Assembly: GCA_041821315.1 (NCBI GenBank) | Contig: JBGUEO010000014.1 | Span: 39,826-103,825, forward strand | Length of the DNA stretch: 64,000 nucleotides | Source: DIGJ01 sp041821315 | GTDB taxonomy: Bacteria > Bacillota > Clostridia > Lachnospirales > Lachnospiraceae | Reading direction: 5' to 3' | Shown here: in pieces, positions 52,133-61,134 of the stretch | Layout of the letters: each line of letters begins with the position of its first letter | Numbering within the stretch: the stretch's first letter is position 1 | Made by a program: the position numbers and the translations under genes | The notes under the pieces: model-generated | The model's database searches: none | Told to the model about the DNA's origin: nothing | The model's input: the letters and a program-made list of their open reading frames with translations, nothing else

Positions 52133-53842
52133 TTAATTTACATATTTTATAATAACGTCCCAAGTACTGGCTGATTCCAGTCCCAATTTCCAACAAGCAA
52201 TTCCCCCTGCTTTCGCTTCATCCACTGCTTTCATTTTCAACTCGATGGATGCCGGATCTTCTAACCACATACGATAAGTTGCGCCATTTGCTTCAAATTC
52301 TCCATAGTTTTGACCCGTTGTGTCATCCCAATATGGAGTAACTCCATTATCCGTTAACACATTTGCTCCGTTTGTCATTCCATATGCTTCGCTTGTTATC
52401 TTAACCGCTTCTCCATCAACAACTTCCTTCCACAGTCTTGTATAAAAAGGAATTCCAATAATCGTTTTTTCTGGAGGTACTTCTTTTAATGTATTCGTAA
52501 TTGCATCTGTGAAATATCCGATAGAAGATACCGAACCACTTTCTTCTGAGCTTCCATTATGTTCATCATAAGCCATTGTAATAACATAATCCGCTACTAT
52601 TCCTTGCTCTTCGCGATCATAATATCCTGTATATCCAGGTGCATAATTATCAATTGACAATACAATCCCATTACTTCTACACTTTACTGATAATTCGCGA
52701 ATAAACTGGATAAAATGAGGGGCAGTCTTTGATGCAATATTTTCAAAATCGATATTTAAACCATCTAAATTATGTTTAATCGCTGATGCAATTAATTCAT
52801 TTTCAAGCTTTTCTCTTCTTGATGTATAGGATAACAATTTATACGTATCCACATTTTTTTTATCAAAATCATCACATAATGCCCAAACTTCAACTCCCGC
52901 ACTATGTGCCCGGTTGACATACGTATCACTTGCAAGTGATACAATTTCTCCTTTATTGTTGGCAAGTGAAAACCACGTTGGTGCAATCGTATTTACTCCC
53001 TTGGTAGCATCCAAAAGATTTAATAGCGCATTGTTTGCATCTTGGTTGGTTACTTGATGCCAAACCATATTTATTTTATAATCTTTTGATATAGAAGGAT
53101 ACGTTTCTTCTTGGAAATCTGACTTTAATTCTAATGGATATGATTCCTTTAAGCGTTTATTTTGAATATATCCAATCACACCATCCTTTGTAATAACTTT
53201 TTGAAATCTATTAGAAGTTTCCTTCTCACTTTCCTTAATATATATTACCTGTTCACCCTTTTTCACATCATATACAATTGGGCTTTTTATATCTGCCGTT
53301 TCACGAAGTACCGTAGTCTTTTTTACTTTTGCGGCACTCTCACCATTTCCCCATTTGTAGGTAAATACAATTCGGTTGGGATCTTTATAAATGGTAGATG
53401 TTACATTAGAAAATAACTCCATATAGTCAACTGCAATATATGGTACATTATCCACTACTTTTACAATCGGATAATCAACTTCCGTTTTACTCTTATTAAC
53501 ATAGTAATCCTTATTCCCTACCTCAGCTTTTATCACTTCCGAAGCAGTCGTATATATAACAATATTTTCATTGGCATCCCAATAAAATCTTTTATTAAAA
53601 GAAGTTGCTACTGTATCGATATCTACATATGCAATCCCATCCAAATACAAGCCTTTCGACTCTGAGAGCTGATCTTGTAATACAAGTAGTAGCTCATCAC
53701 CTTTGACTGGATAATAGTCTGTAAGCTCAATCCGTTCTTTACTTGGCATGAATTTCTTTGCTATCACAGCAATAATAATGATGAAAATGACAGGAATAAT
53801 AAGAAAAAATGCCGCTTTTATTTTATTTTTTGTTTCATCCAT
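52133..53842 (-). CDS. Membrane-anchored GH18-family glycosidase with SH3-like region
   Basis: A 569-residue protein with an N-terminal membrane anchor (FFLIIPVIFIIIIAVIA). Residues ~40-180 are a copper-amine-oxidase-like stalk domain. Residues ~185-260 are SH3-like (TVLRETADIKSPIVYDVKKG). Residues ~270-569 are a GH18 barrel with the catalytic motif LDGLNIDFENI, plus YVITMAYDEHNGS and GIPFYTRLWKEV. It is related to spore-peptidoglycan glucosaminidases such as YaaH, so a cortex or wall role is likely. The ATG follows AGGAGGAAATT. Confidence 0.87.
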   Translation of the reverse strand: MDETKNKIKAAFFLIIPVIFIIIIAVIAKKFMPSKERIELTDYYPVKGDELLLVLQDQLSESKGLYLDGIAYVDIDTVATSFNKRFYWDANENIVIYTTASEVIKAEVGNKDYYVNKSKTEVDYPIVKVVDNVPYIAVDYMELFSNVTSTIYKDPNRIVFTYKWGNGESAAKVKKTTVLRETADIKSPIVYDVKKGEQVIYIKESEKETSNRFQKVITKDGVIGYIQNKRLKESYPLELKSDFQEETYPSISKDYKINMVWHQVTNQDANNALLNLLDATKGVNTIAPTWFSLANNKGEIVSLASDTYVNRAHSAGVEVWALCDDFDKKNVDTYKLLSYTSRREKLENELIASAIKHNLDGLNIDFENIASKTAPHFIQFIRELSVKCRSNGIVLSIDNYAPGYTGYYDREEQGIVADYVITMAYDEHNGSSEESGSVSSIGYFTDAITNTLKEVPPEKTIIGIPFYTRLWKEVVDGEAVKITSEAYGMTNGANVLTDNGVTPYWDDTTGQNYGEFEANGATYRMWLEDPASIELKMKAVDEAKAGGIACWKLGLESASTWDVIIKYVN

Positions 53843-53917
53843 TCGTAAATTTCCTCCTGTGTACAAAAACATATACTATAGTATAACACCTCTTTGTGTC
53901 TGAAACAAGTCGCTCAT

Positions 53918-53964
53918 AAAAAAAGAAACCGCCAAACAATTTTACTGGATCGGTTTCTTTTTTT
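53918..53964. terminator. Hairpin terminator, bidirectional
   Basis: AAAAAAAGAAACCG pairs perfectly with CGGTTTCTTTTTTT around a 19-nt loop. It lies between the GH18 gene and the P-loop gene at 54163. Confidence 0.75.
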
Positions 53965-54054
53965 GTATAGAGGGCTAATTTATTTTTCTTTATCCTGCTT
54001 TAAAAAAATTGTTATTTTATCGTCTATCATCCCCCCTTTTATGTATTATGATCT

Positions 54055-54156
54055 TCATAATAGAAAGAATTAGGTGCAAGTCCGTGCATTGTTTACTTGT
54101 TACCGTTGGATAAGAAGGTCTTGCCAGTTTGTGAGACGTCCCATTTTCTATTATGA
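54055..54156. other. Inverted-repeat-bounded structured element of about 100 bp
   Basis: A perfect 12-bp inverted repeat, TCATAATAGAAA (54055-54066) with TTTCTATTATGA (54145-54156), closes a G/C-richer interior. On the plus strand the interior contains GGTGCAAGTCC, GTTACCGTTGG and TTGCCAGTTTG. These are loosely reminiscent of cobalamin-riboswitch core elements. No plus-strand gene follows. A small non-autonomous element is the alternative. Confidence 0.35.
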
Positions 54157-54162
54157 TAGAAT

Positions 54163-54729
54163 CTACGAATTTAAAATATCTTCAAATAGTTTCTGTACCA
54201 TTTTTGCCGGTCTAAGATTAAGTGGCGAAAATGGTATTCCCTGATTGCTTAAATTATAATAAGCTTGAAACCCTTCCGATGTAAAATATGCCATTTTTTC
54301 TTCCATGGAATCTTTTTTCCATGCTGACTCCACTCCTAACAAAATTTTTTTCTGACACAACGCAAGCAATAAACGTTTGCCCACCAACCGATCTCCAAAG
54401 TCTAGAATAAGATACGAATATTTTTTATTTACTATCTTGTCCATGCTATCCATCCTTACTTCTTTATAGTAAGCAATTTGCTGGAGCATAAAAGGAGTTT
54501 CTTCTTTATCAAAAAATGCAGTTTCCATCCGATTAAAATCACCATGATTGTTACATTCCAGGATTGCTACCATAGCGCCCCTATCGATTGCCAGATACTC
54601 TGCCAGCAAAATACAAACATGTGTAACCCCCACTCCTCGGTTAGCACCAACGATTCCTATTATCTTACAACTATCATTATCCACATCTTTATAAAAAGAA
54701 TTTTTGTTTCTTTTTTTCCAAAACATCAT
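54163..54729 (-). CDS. MinD/ParA-like P-loop protein lacking the Walker lysine
   Basis: A protein of about 188 residues whose N-terminal part, IGIVGANRGVGVTHVCILLA, sits where ParA/MinD ATPases have KGGVGKTT, but the Walker A Lys is Val here. Other ParA-like traits are VAILECNNHGDF and YLILDFGDRLVGKRL. ATP hydrolysis is doubtful. The start is an ATG behind AGGAGATACTAC, inside the end of the upstream kinase gene, so the two are coupled. Related THV/THI sequences occur in the kinase's own C-terminal domain. Function is unknown. Confidence 0.65.
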   Translation of the reverse strand: MMFWKKRNKNSFYKDVDNDSCKIIGIVGANRGVGVTHVCILLAEYLAIDRGAMVAILECNNHGDFNRMETAFFDKEETPFMLQQIAYYKEVRMDSMDKIVNKKYSYLILDFGDRLVGKRLLLALCQKKILLGVESAWKKDSMEEKMAYFTSEGFQAYYNLSNQGIPFSPLNLRPAKMVQKLFEDILNS

Positions 54730-56068
54730 GTAGTATCTCCTGCAAGAATTCTTTGGTATACCGATTGTTCCCGGGCAAAAGGTAGTCTGGGACAAATGGC
54801 ACTCTTACTGCTTTCATTTTATTTAAGTGGCTTGTCAAATATAGAAAATCTTCTGATTTTATAAAATTAATTAGACACATTCCCTTAAACGTTTCTTGTG
54901 GTGCTACCCACTCCCATGGTTTGCTTCCAAAAACCAAAAAATGTTGATTTCCTGATAAAAACACATCATTTTCGCTTTTCCATATACCACAATCACATAT
55001 AAAAACTTTAATTTCTTTATACCTCTGCATTAAAATTGTTTCATCACCTCTAACCATAGGTGTTTTCTTTAAATACACTTGATTAATGCAGCTTTTTATT
55101 TTCTCTACGACGTGTGCATCATTTTGCTCCACATAAAGAGCTGGTATTCCTATTTGATTTAAATAGGTTGTTATCATCAAACTGATATGTGTTGTTCCAA
55201 TTCGTGGAATAACACCTGCAATTTTAATAATATGAGGTGTTTGCTCTCTATTGTGAACCTCTTCTTCTGCTTGTTTTAATAGCATTGCTTCCTTCTTGAC
55301 AACATCTACCGACGAATAGCGATCCGCTGGATCGTATTTTAAACACTTGGATAAAATTTGTATGAGTGCTCTTGAATACTCGGATGCATACTCCAGTTTT
55401 TTTAATTCTTTCTGCCTTCCTTTATAAGAAACTCCCATAGCTAGGAAAAACAATATGCTACCGAGTCCATATACATCGGAGCGCTTATCTACGGCACACA
55501 TCCCATACTGTTCAGGAGCCGCATATCCCGGGGTTCCATAAGAATTCATTCCCTTTGATCTATTTTGAGCCACTTTTGCCGTACCAAAATCTACCAACTT
55601 TAGTTGATTTTCTTGGGTAATTATTATATTATCAGGCTTTAAATCAAGATATAAAATGGGATGCTCAAAGGAATGTAAAAAATCAAGAACTTCGCTTAAT
55701 TGGATTAAAAAATCGAGTAATTTACTCTCACTGATGTTTATTTGACTGAGCTTATATGCTCTTAAAGATTGCCCCTCAATGTATTCTTCAATAATATAGA
55801 TATTTTTTTCATCTTCTTCGATATCATATATAATAGGAATATTGGGATGCCTAAGAATTTTTAAAATGTTTGTTTCATTTATCCACTGGGTATGTGACTC
55901 CTCTTTTGGTATTTGCTTAATTGCACGATATACCTGAAGCTTCTCATGCAGTGCTAAAAAAACAGTTCCACTGCTACCTTGTCCTAGCTTTTGAATAACA
56001 CAATATTTATTAAACCATATAATAGTATATACAAACGCTCCTTTCCTTATTTTGTTTTTACACCTCAC
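54689..56068 (-). CDS. Hanks-type Ser/Thr kinase with a C-terminal P-loop-like domain
   Basis: A 459-residue protein. The kinase domain (residues ~20-280) is complete: GQGSSGTVFLA, YRAIKQIPKEES, LYLDLKPDNIIIT, VDFGTAKVAQNRS and GTPGYAAPEQYG. After a short linker, residues ~290-450 resemble a degenerate MinD-like fold (IAGVIPRIGTTHISLMITTY), again without the Walker Lys. No PASTA repeats or transmembrane helix are seen. The start is uncertain: a GTG at 56068 precedes an AAGGAAAGGAG site which is followed only by ATT/ATA codons in frame. Targets are unknown. Confidence 0.8.
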   Translation of the reverse strand: MRCKNKIRKGAFVYTIIWFNKYCVIQKLGQGSSGTVFLALHEKLQVYRAIKQIPKEESHTQWINETNILKILRHPNIPIIYDIEEDEKNIYIIEEYIEGQSLRAYKLSQINISESKLLDFLIQLSEVLDFLHSFEHPILYLDLKPDNIIITQENQLKLVDFGTAKVAQNRSKGMNSYGTPGYAAPEQYGMCAVDKRSDVYGLGSILFFLAMGVSYKGRQKELKKLEYASEYSRALIQILSKCLKYDPADRYSSVDVVKKEAMLLKQAEEEVHNREQTPHIIKIAGVIPRIGTTHISLMITTYLNQIGIPALYVEQNDAHVVEKIKSCINQVYLKKTPMVRGDETILMQRYKEIKVFICDCGIWKSENDVFLSGNQHFLVFGSKPWEWVAPQETFKGMCLINFIKSEDFLYLTSHLNKMKAVRVPFVPDYLLPGNNRYTKEFLQEILHDVLEKKKQKFFL

Positions 56069-56218
56069 ACTAGTATTATACCTCTTTTACAGATTTTGTC
56101 AACTGTATTTTAGTTGACTTTGCCCATCTTTTCACTTATACTTTTTTTAAATCACACATACACTAAGGTTAATATTGCATATCGAAAATTCGATATATAA
56201 AGAAAAGGATGTGATTCT

Positions 56219-56995
56219 ATGAAAATCGAAAAAATCAGTGATAATCAGATTCGATGTACCTTAAGCAAAAAAGATTTGCTCGATCGAGAACTTCGAATCA
56301 GTGAACTTGCCTATGGCACGGAAAAAGCAAAAGAACTCTTTCGCGATATGATGCAGCAAGCCTCTTATCAATTTGGTTTTGAAGCAGATGATATCCCTTT
56401 GATGATTGAAGCAATTCCCGTTTCGGCCGAATGTTTAGTCCTCGTGATTACAAAGATGGAAGATCCGGATGAACTAGATACTCGGTTTTCTAAATTTTCA
56501 CCAGAGCAAGAAATGGATGAATTTCCTGCTGAGGAAGATGATATAGCATATGCAGATGAGATTCTACATTCATTTAAACAAATAGATGAGATACTTGGTG
56601 ATAGGGATGACATGGATGAAGATAAAAACATATTAGATTCTGATATTGTCCAAGAAAGCACATTAAATGAAATCAAGCCAAAATATGTTATGACTCAAAC
56701 TAACCTGACTAAATTTTTTTCCTTTCCATCATTGGGTGAAATCAACCGTCTTTCAGAACATATTGTAAAGTCGTATTACGGACAAAACAGTATTTATAAA
56801 GACAATGCAACTGGAACGTATTATTTAGTGATTCGAAAATCACAACATACACCAGAAGAATTTAATAAAATCTGCAATATTATATCGGAATACGGCAAGG
56901 CAGAACGAACTACGTATGCCAGTTATTCTTACTTTGAAGAACATTTTGAACCTATTATAGCGGATAAAGCAATTCAAGTACTTGGTAACATGTAA
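56219..56995 (+). CDS. mecA: MecA-type ClpC adaptor
   Basis: A 258-residue MecA-family adaptor that would hand substrates to ClpC/ClpP. The N-terminal domain starts MKIEKISDNQIRCTLSKKDL followed by LDRELRISELAYGTEKAKEL. An acidic linker (residues ~95-150, many Asp/Glu) follows. The C-terminal ClpC-binding domain has FSFPSLGEINRLSEHI and SIYKDNATGTYYLVI. The gene is monocistronic and converges with the PBP gene. Confidence 0.88.
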   Translation: MKIEKISDNQIRCTLSKKDLLDRELRISELAYGTEKAKELFRDMMQQASYQFGFEADDIPLMIEAIPVSAECLVLVITKMEDPDELDTRFSKFSPEQEMDEFPAEEDDIAYADEILHSFKQIDEILGDRDDMDEDKNILDSDIVQESTLNEIKPKYVMTQTNLTKFFSFPSLGEINRLSEHIVKSYYGQNSIYKDNATGTYYLVIRKSQHTPEEFNKICNIISEYGKAERTTYASYSYFEEHFEPIIADKAIQVLGNM

Positions 56996-57030
56996 TAAAA
57001 TACAACAACTACTTTATTTTTTGAGACAAG

Positions 57031-57072
57031 AAAAGAGTCGACTCAAACATCAGTTTGAACCGGCTCTTTTTT
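57031..57072. terminator. Bidirectional terminator between mecA and the PBP gene
   Basis: AAAAGAGTCGACTCAAAC pairs with GTTTGAACCGGCTCTTTT (with mismatches), followed by a T-run on the plus strand. Confidence 0.7.
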
Positions 57073-57074
57073 CT

Positions 57075-59378
57075 CTATTCCGTTGGAGGCAACTCCTCAC
57101 TATCTTCCTCCGACGTGTCAGGTATATCCGATGGACTTGGTGATGTAGAAGGTTCTATTTCATCTTCCTCATCTTGTACCGGGTCTTCATCTTGCGTAGT
57201 TTGCTCATCGCCATCGTCCTCTTGTGTATCTTGCGAATCAGCATCCTGATTTTGTGTCGTGTCTTCCTCTCCTTCAAGTGGTGCATCCAAATCGAATATA
57301 TTTTCTTCTTCGGTGTCTTTGGTAGGAATTTCTTCCGCCACGTTTTTCTTGTCTGCCTCATTTACATCCTCCTTTACCGTAGTCGCCTCTTTTTTTGTAT
57401 ATGAAGTAAATCCTATATCTTCACGTCCTTCATGAATTTCTTGCATATACGCTTTCCAAATACTTCCCGGATAGGTGGCTCCTGCAAGAGAATCTAATTT
57501 TTGAGGAATATCATAACCCACCCACACACTTGTTGTGTAATATGGAGTATAGCCTACAAACCAACCATCCTTCTTGTCATCTGTTGTTCCAGTTTTTCCC
57601 GCACAAGACATATTAGCAAGACCTAGTCCTCTACCGGTACCTCTGGTAAACACTCCTTTTAAAATATCGGTCATCATACGAGCTGCATTTGCATCATATA
57701 TAACCTTAGTATCTTGAATATTACTCACCACTTCATTTCCTCTCGAATCAAGAATGGAGACAATACATGTTGGTTCTCGAAATACACCTTCATTTTCGAG
57801 TGTTGCAAAACCAGATGCCATTTCCACACTACTAACACCATTGGTAAATCCTCCAAGTGCTGCAGCAGGGTAATAATCATTCTTTGAGATTTTTCCAAAA
57901 TCCATGTTTAATAAATATTGTAACCCTATTTCTGGCGTTAATTCTGTAAATAAATTCCATGCAACAACATTCTTTGATTGCTCTACGGCAGTACGAAGAG
58001 CAATTTTTCCTGCATAAGCACCATTTGAATTCTTTGGCCCATCTTTTATTCTCTTATCCACAACAATACTATCCGGTGTATAACCTCGCTCCAATGCGGG
58101 TGTATATACAATCAAAGGTTTTATAGAACTGCCTGGCTGACGATAACTTTGATACGCTCGATTCAAGGTATACCCAAGCGTTTCTTGCTTGCGTCCTCCA
58201 ACAATCGCAACTACTCTTCCATTTTTATTATCGATACAAGTGGCTGCTGCTTGTAACGCATAAATCCCTTCCTCATTTTTACTTGTAAACTGTTCCAAAA
58301 CGGTATCCACAGATTTTTGTAAAAGTTTTTGTTTTTTTATATCGATAGAAGTATAAATTCGATATCCTGCACTATACAAAGATTGTTGGCACATGGCATA
58401 GACATCATCATATCGCTCCTGATATCGATCCTTCTCTTCTTCTGTCGAAAACGTATAACGAAAATTAAATCCCTGGTTTTTCATAAGTGCACGAATTGCA
58501 CAATTATACACATAAGTTTCGATGTAATTTTTCTTTTTATTTTTTGTTACCCTTAATGTGATTTCTTCTTGCTTCGCTTCTTGATAAACCGCATCACCAA
58601 TTACACCATCTTCTAACATTTGTTTTAAAATCCTATTTTTTCGCTTTACCGTATTATCACTGTTTTCTAATGGATTGTAAACTGTTGGATTATTTGGTAC
58701 GGCACACAGATAAGCAATCTGAGCTAAGGAAAGATCATTCACATCTGTACTAAAATATCCTTTACTCGCTGCTTCTATTCCATAGTATCCATTTCCAAAA
58801 TAAATATTATTTAAATAAAATTCCATAATCTGATCTTTGCTATACTTTTTTTCCATATCCAGTGCAATGAAAATTTCCTTTACCTTTCGCTTCCAGCTCA
58901 CCTCTTGTGTCAAAAAAATATTACGACTTAACTGCTGAGTAATTGTGCTCGCTCCCTGCGTAATTTCTCCATGATTATCAATGTAAGCTTTTGCTGCCCG
59001 AATAATTCCCTTGATATCGATTCCGTTATGCTTTAAAAAATTTTTATCCTCAATAGAAATCATCGCTTGCTTTGCCATATCTGGAATTTGTTCATATTCT
59101 AAATAATAGGTATCCTTTGTTCCCTTCAACGTTGTAATAAGCTTACCCTTTGTGTCATACACTTCACTTGTCTCTGACTGACGAAATGTTTCCGTTGTTG
59201 ATTGTAATACCAATGTTTTTGCTTCATCATGCAACTCAATTACTGTTTTGCCAAACTTCATATAGAGAAGAACGCTTAAAATCAATACACTGAGTAACAA
59301 TAAAAAAATTACTAATTTAAAAACAAATCGAAGCCTCTTTCTTGCTGGCGACAATTTTTTCTTTTTTTTCTTTGCCAT
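57075..59378 (-). CDS. Class A penicillin-binding protein (PBP1A-like)
   Basis: A 767-residue bifunctional peptidoglycan synthase. It has a Lys-rich N terminus and one transmembrane helix (FVFKLVIFLLLLSVLILSVL). The glycosyltransferase domain has IEDKNFLKHNGIDIKG (catalytic Glu) and GASTITQQLSRNIFLTQ. The transpeptidase domain has YRQPGSSIKPLI (SxxK), EQSKNVVAW (SxN) and CAGKTGTTDDKKDGW (KTG). The C-terminal ~95 residues are a disordered Asp/Glu/Pro/Ser tail. It is the last gene of metG-tatD-rsmA-pbp. Confidence 0.94.
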   Translation of the reverse strand: MAKKKKKKLSPARKRLRFVFKLVIFLLLLSVLILSVLLYMKFGKTVIELHDEAKTLVLQSTTETFRQSETSEVYDTKGKLITTLKGTKDTYYLEYEQIPDMAKQAMISIEDKNFLKHNGIDIKGIIRAAKAYIDNHGEITQGASTITQQLSRNIFLTQEVSWKRKVKEIFIALDMEKKYSKDQIMEFYLNNIYFGNGYYGIEAASKGYFSTDVNDLSLAQIAYLCAVPNNPTVYNPLENSDNTVKRKNRILKQMLEDGVIGDAVYQEAKQEEITLRVTKNKKKNYIETYVYNCAIRALMKNQGFNFRYTFSTEEEKDRYQERYDDVYAMCQQSLYSAGYRIYTSIDIKKQKLLQKSVDTVLEQFTSKNEEGIYALQAAATCIDNKNGRVVAIVGGRKQETLGYTLNRAYQSYRQPGSSIKPLIVYTPALERGYTPDSIVVDKRIKDGPKNSNGAYAGKIALRTAVEQSKNVVAWNLFTELTPEIGLQYLLNMDFGKISKNDYYPAAALGGFTNGVSSVEMASGFATLENEGVFREPTCIVSILDSRGNEVVSNIQDTKVIYDANAARMMTDILKGVFTRGTGRGLGLANMSCAGKTGTTDDKKDGWFVGYTPYYTTSVWVGYDIPQKLDSLAGATYPGSIWKAYMQEIHEGREDIGFTSYTKKEATTVKEDVNEADKKNVAEEIPTKDTEEENIFDLDAPLEGEEDTTQNQDADSQDTQEDDGDEQTTQDEDPVQDEEDEIEPSTSPSPSDIPDTSEEDSEELPPTE

Positions 59379-59382
59379 ATGT

Positions 59383-60249
59383 TCACTGCCTCTTTTGTAT
59401 CAAATTGCTAAGTTTAGCAAATTGTTCCAATGTCAATGCTTCTCCGCGAATCATTGGAGATACTCCTAACTCTTCAATTGCTTGTACAATAATTTCTTTT
59501 GAACATGAAATTTCAGGTGAGTTATTTAGCCCATTTACTAAAGTCTTTCGTCTTTGATTAAACGAAGCACGAATCAGACGAAATAGTAGTTTTTCGTCTT
59601 GCACTTCAACTGGTGGTTTATCGTAACACTTTAATGTAATGACCGCAGATCCTACATTTGGTCTTGGCATAAAACAGGTTGGCGGCACAGTTGCTGCAAT
59701 TTCTGGTTTTGCATAATATTGTACCGCAAGAGAAAGAGCACCATAATCTTTTGTGCCTGGTCCTACCTGCATACGATCCGCCACTTCTTTTTGAACCATA
59801 ACGGTAATACTATCAACTGGAACATGACTTTCAAGCAAACCCATAATAATCGGTGTTGTAATATAATACGGCAGATTTGCAACCACTTTAATTGGCTTCC
59901 CATTATTTTTTTCTTCTGCTAGTTGATTCAAATCAATTTTTAAAATATCATTATTTAGTACCGTAACATTATTGTACTCCGATAAGGTATCCTCAAGAAC
60001 AGGAATTAGTTTTTTATCAATTTCAACCGCAACCACTTCTCTTGCTTTTTCACATAAGTACTGTGTCATTGTACCGATTCCTGGTCCAATTTCCAAAACA
60101 AAATCATCACTTCCAATCTCTGCCGCCAAAACTATCTTTTCCAACACATGTGTATCAATCAAAAAATTCTGACCAAACTTCTTTTGGAAATTGAAATTGT
60201 ACTTTTGTAATATTTCAATCGTATTCTGTGGTATTCCTAAGTTTGCCAT
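59383..60249 (-). CDS. rsmA: 16S rRNA dimethyladenosine transferase
   Basis: A 288-residue RsmA/KsgA that dimethylates A1518 and A1519 of 16S rRNA. SAM motif I is FVLEIGPGIGTMTQYL; the catalytic motif IV is VVANLPYYITTPIIMGLL. The N-terminal FQKKFGQNFLID and C-terminal RASFNQRRKTLVNGL blocks are typical. It lies four bases upstream of the PBP gene. Confidence 0.96.
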   Translation of the reverse strand: MANLGIPQNTIEILQKYNFNFQKKFGQNFLIDTHVLEKIVLAAEIGSDDFVLEIGPGIGTMTQYLCEKAREVVAVEIDKKLIPVLEDTLSEYNNVTVLNNDILKIDLNQLAEEKNNGKPIKVVANLPYYITTPIIMGLLESHVPVDSITVMVQKEVADRMQVGPGTKDYGALSLAVQYYAKPEIAATVPPTCFMPRPNVGSAVITLKCYDKPPVEVQDEKLLFRLIRASFNQRRKTLVNGLNNSPEISCSKEIIVQAIEELGVSPMIRGEALTLEQFAKLSNLIQKRQ

Positions 60250-60266
60250 CTGCCACCTCTTATTTT

Positions 60267-61037
60267 CTAAATATTTATTCGATACATCGCATTTGCATTT
60301 TTTTCTGTTATTTCTACTACCTCATCATAATCCAAACCTTTAATTTTTGCAATCTCACCTACAACATAGACTAAGTTAAGAGAAGAATTGCGCTTTCCAC
60401 GATTTGGTACAGGCGATAAATAAGGAGCATCCGTTTCAATTAAAATACGCTCAATTGGCGTATATTCTACAACTTCTTTCATTTTCTTTGCATTGTTAAA
60501 GGTAACAACGCCACCAATCCCAAGATAAAACCCCATGTCAAGGTATTGCCTTGCCATCTCCATTCCGTATGAAAAACAATGAATGACACCACCAATTTCT
60601 TCACATTTATTCTTTTTCATAATTTCTAACGTATCCAACGCAGCATCACGGCTATGAATAATCATAGGCAATTTTGTCTCTCTCGCCAACTCAATCTGTG
60701 CTTCAAACCATTTTTTTTGAATCTCCCTTGCTGGTTCATCCCAATAATAATCAAGTCCGATTTCTCCAATTGCAACTATCTTATCTTCCTTTGCGCTGTT
60801 ACGAATATACACAAGCTTTTCTTCATCTAACAATTTGCATTCTTCTGGATGCACCCCTACTGCCCCATACATATAGGGATATTCTTTTATTAATTGGAGC
60901 GTCTTTTCTATCGTCTCAAGGCTAGAGCTTACATTTATTACGGTTCCAATTCCATTCTCTTCCAAGCTTTTTAGCAAGCACTCCCGATCTTCATCGAATT
61001 TCTCATCTTCATAATGTGCATGACTTTCAAAAATCAT
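60267..61037 (-). CDS. TatD-family metal-dependent hydrolase/DNase
   Basis: A 256-residue TatD protein. Metal ligands are visible in FESHAHYEDEKF (HxH), AIGEIGLDYYWD, LPMIIHSRDA, GVIHCFSYGME and LIETDAPYLSPVP. Members act as 3'-5' exonuclease or RNase. It lies 17 bases upstream of rsmA, the conserved metG-tatD-rsmA order of Firmicutes. Confidence 0.93.
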   Translation of the reverse strand: MIFESHAHYEDEKFDEDRECLLKSLEENGIGTVINVSSSLETIEKTLQLIKEYPYMYGAVGVHPEECKLLDEEKLVYIRNSAKEDKIVAIGEIGLDYYWDEPAREIQKKWFEAQIELARETKLPMIIHSRDAALDTLEIMKKNKCEEIGGVIHCFSYGMEMARQYLDMGFYLGIGGVVTFNNAKKMKEVVEYTPIERILIETDAPYLSPVPNRGKRNSSLNLVYVVGEIAKIKGLDYDEVVEITEKNANAMYRINI

Positions 61038-61134
61038 GATTCCACTCCTTTCTTATTTTGAAAGAAAAAACTTTCCTCTACTATCTTTTGCAAAATATAC
61101 ACAAAGGAGAAGTAAAAGAAAGTCCTATCTTAAA

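Noticed and set aside
57155..57404. Frames over the C-terminal tail of the PBP gene
   Set aside because: They are by-products of the repetitive Asp/Glu/Ser/Thr codons of the tail read in other frames.
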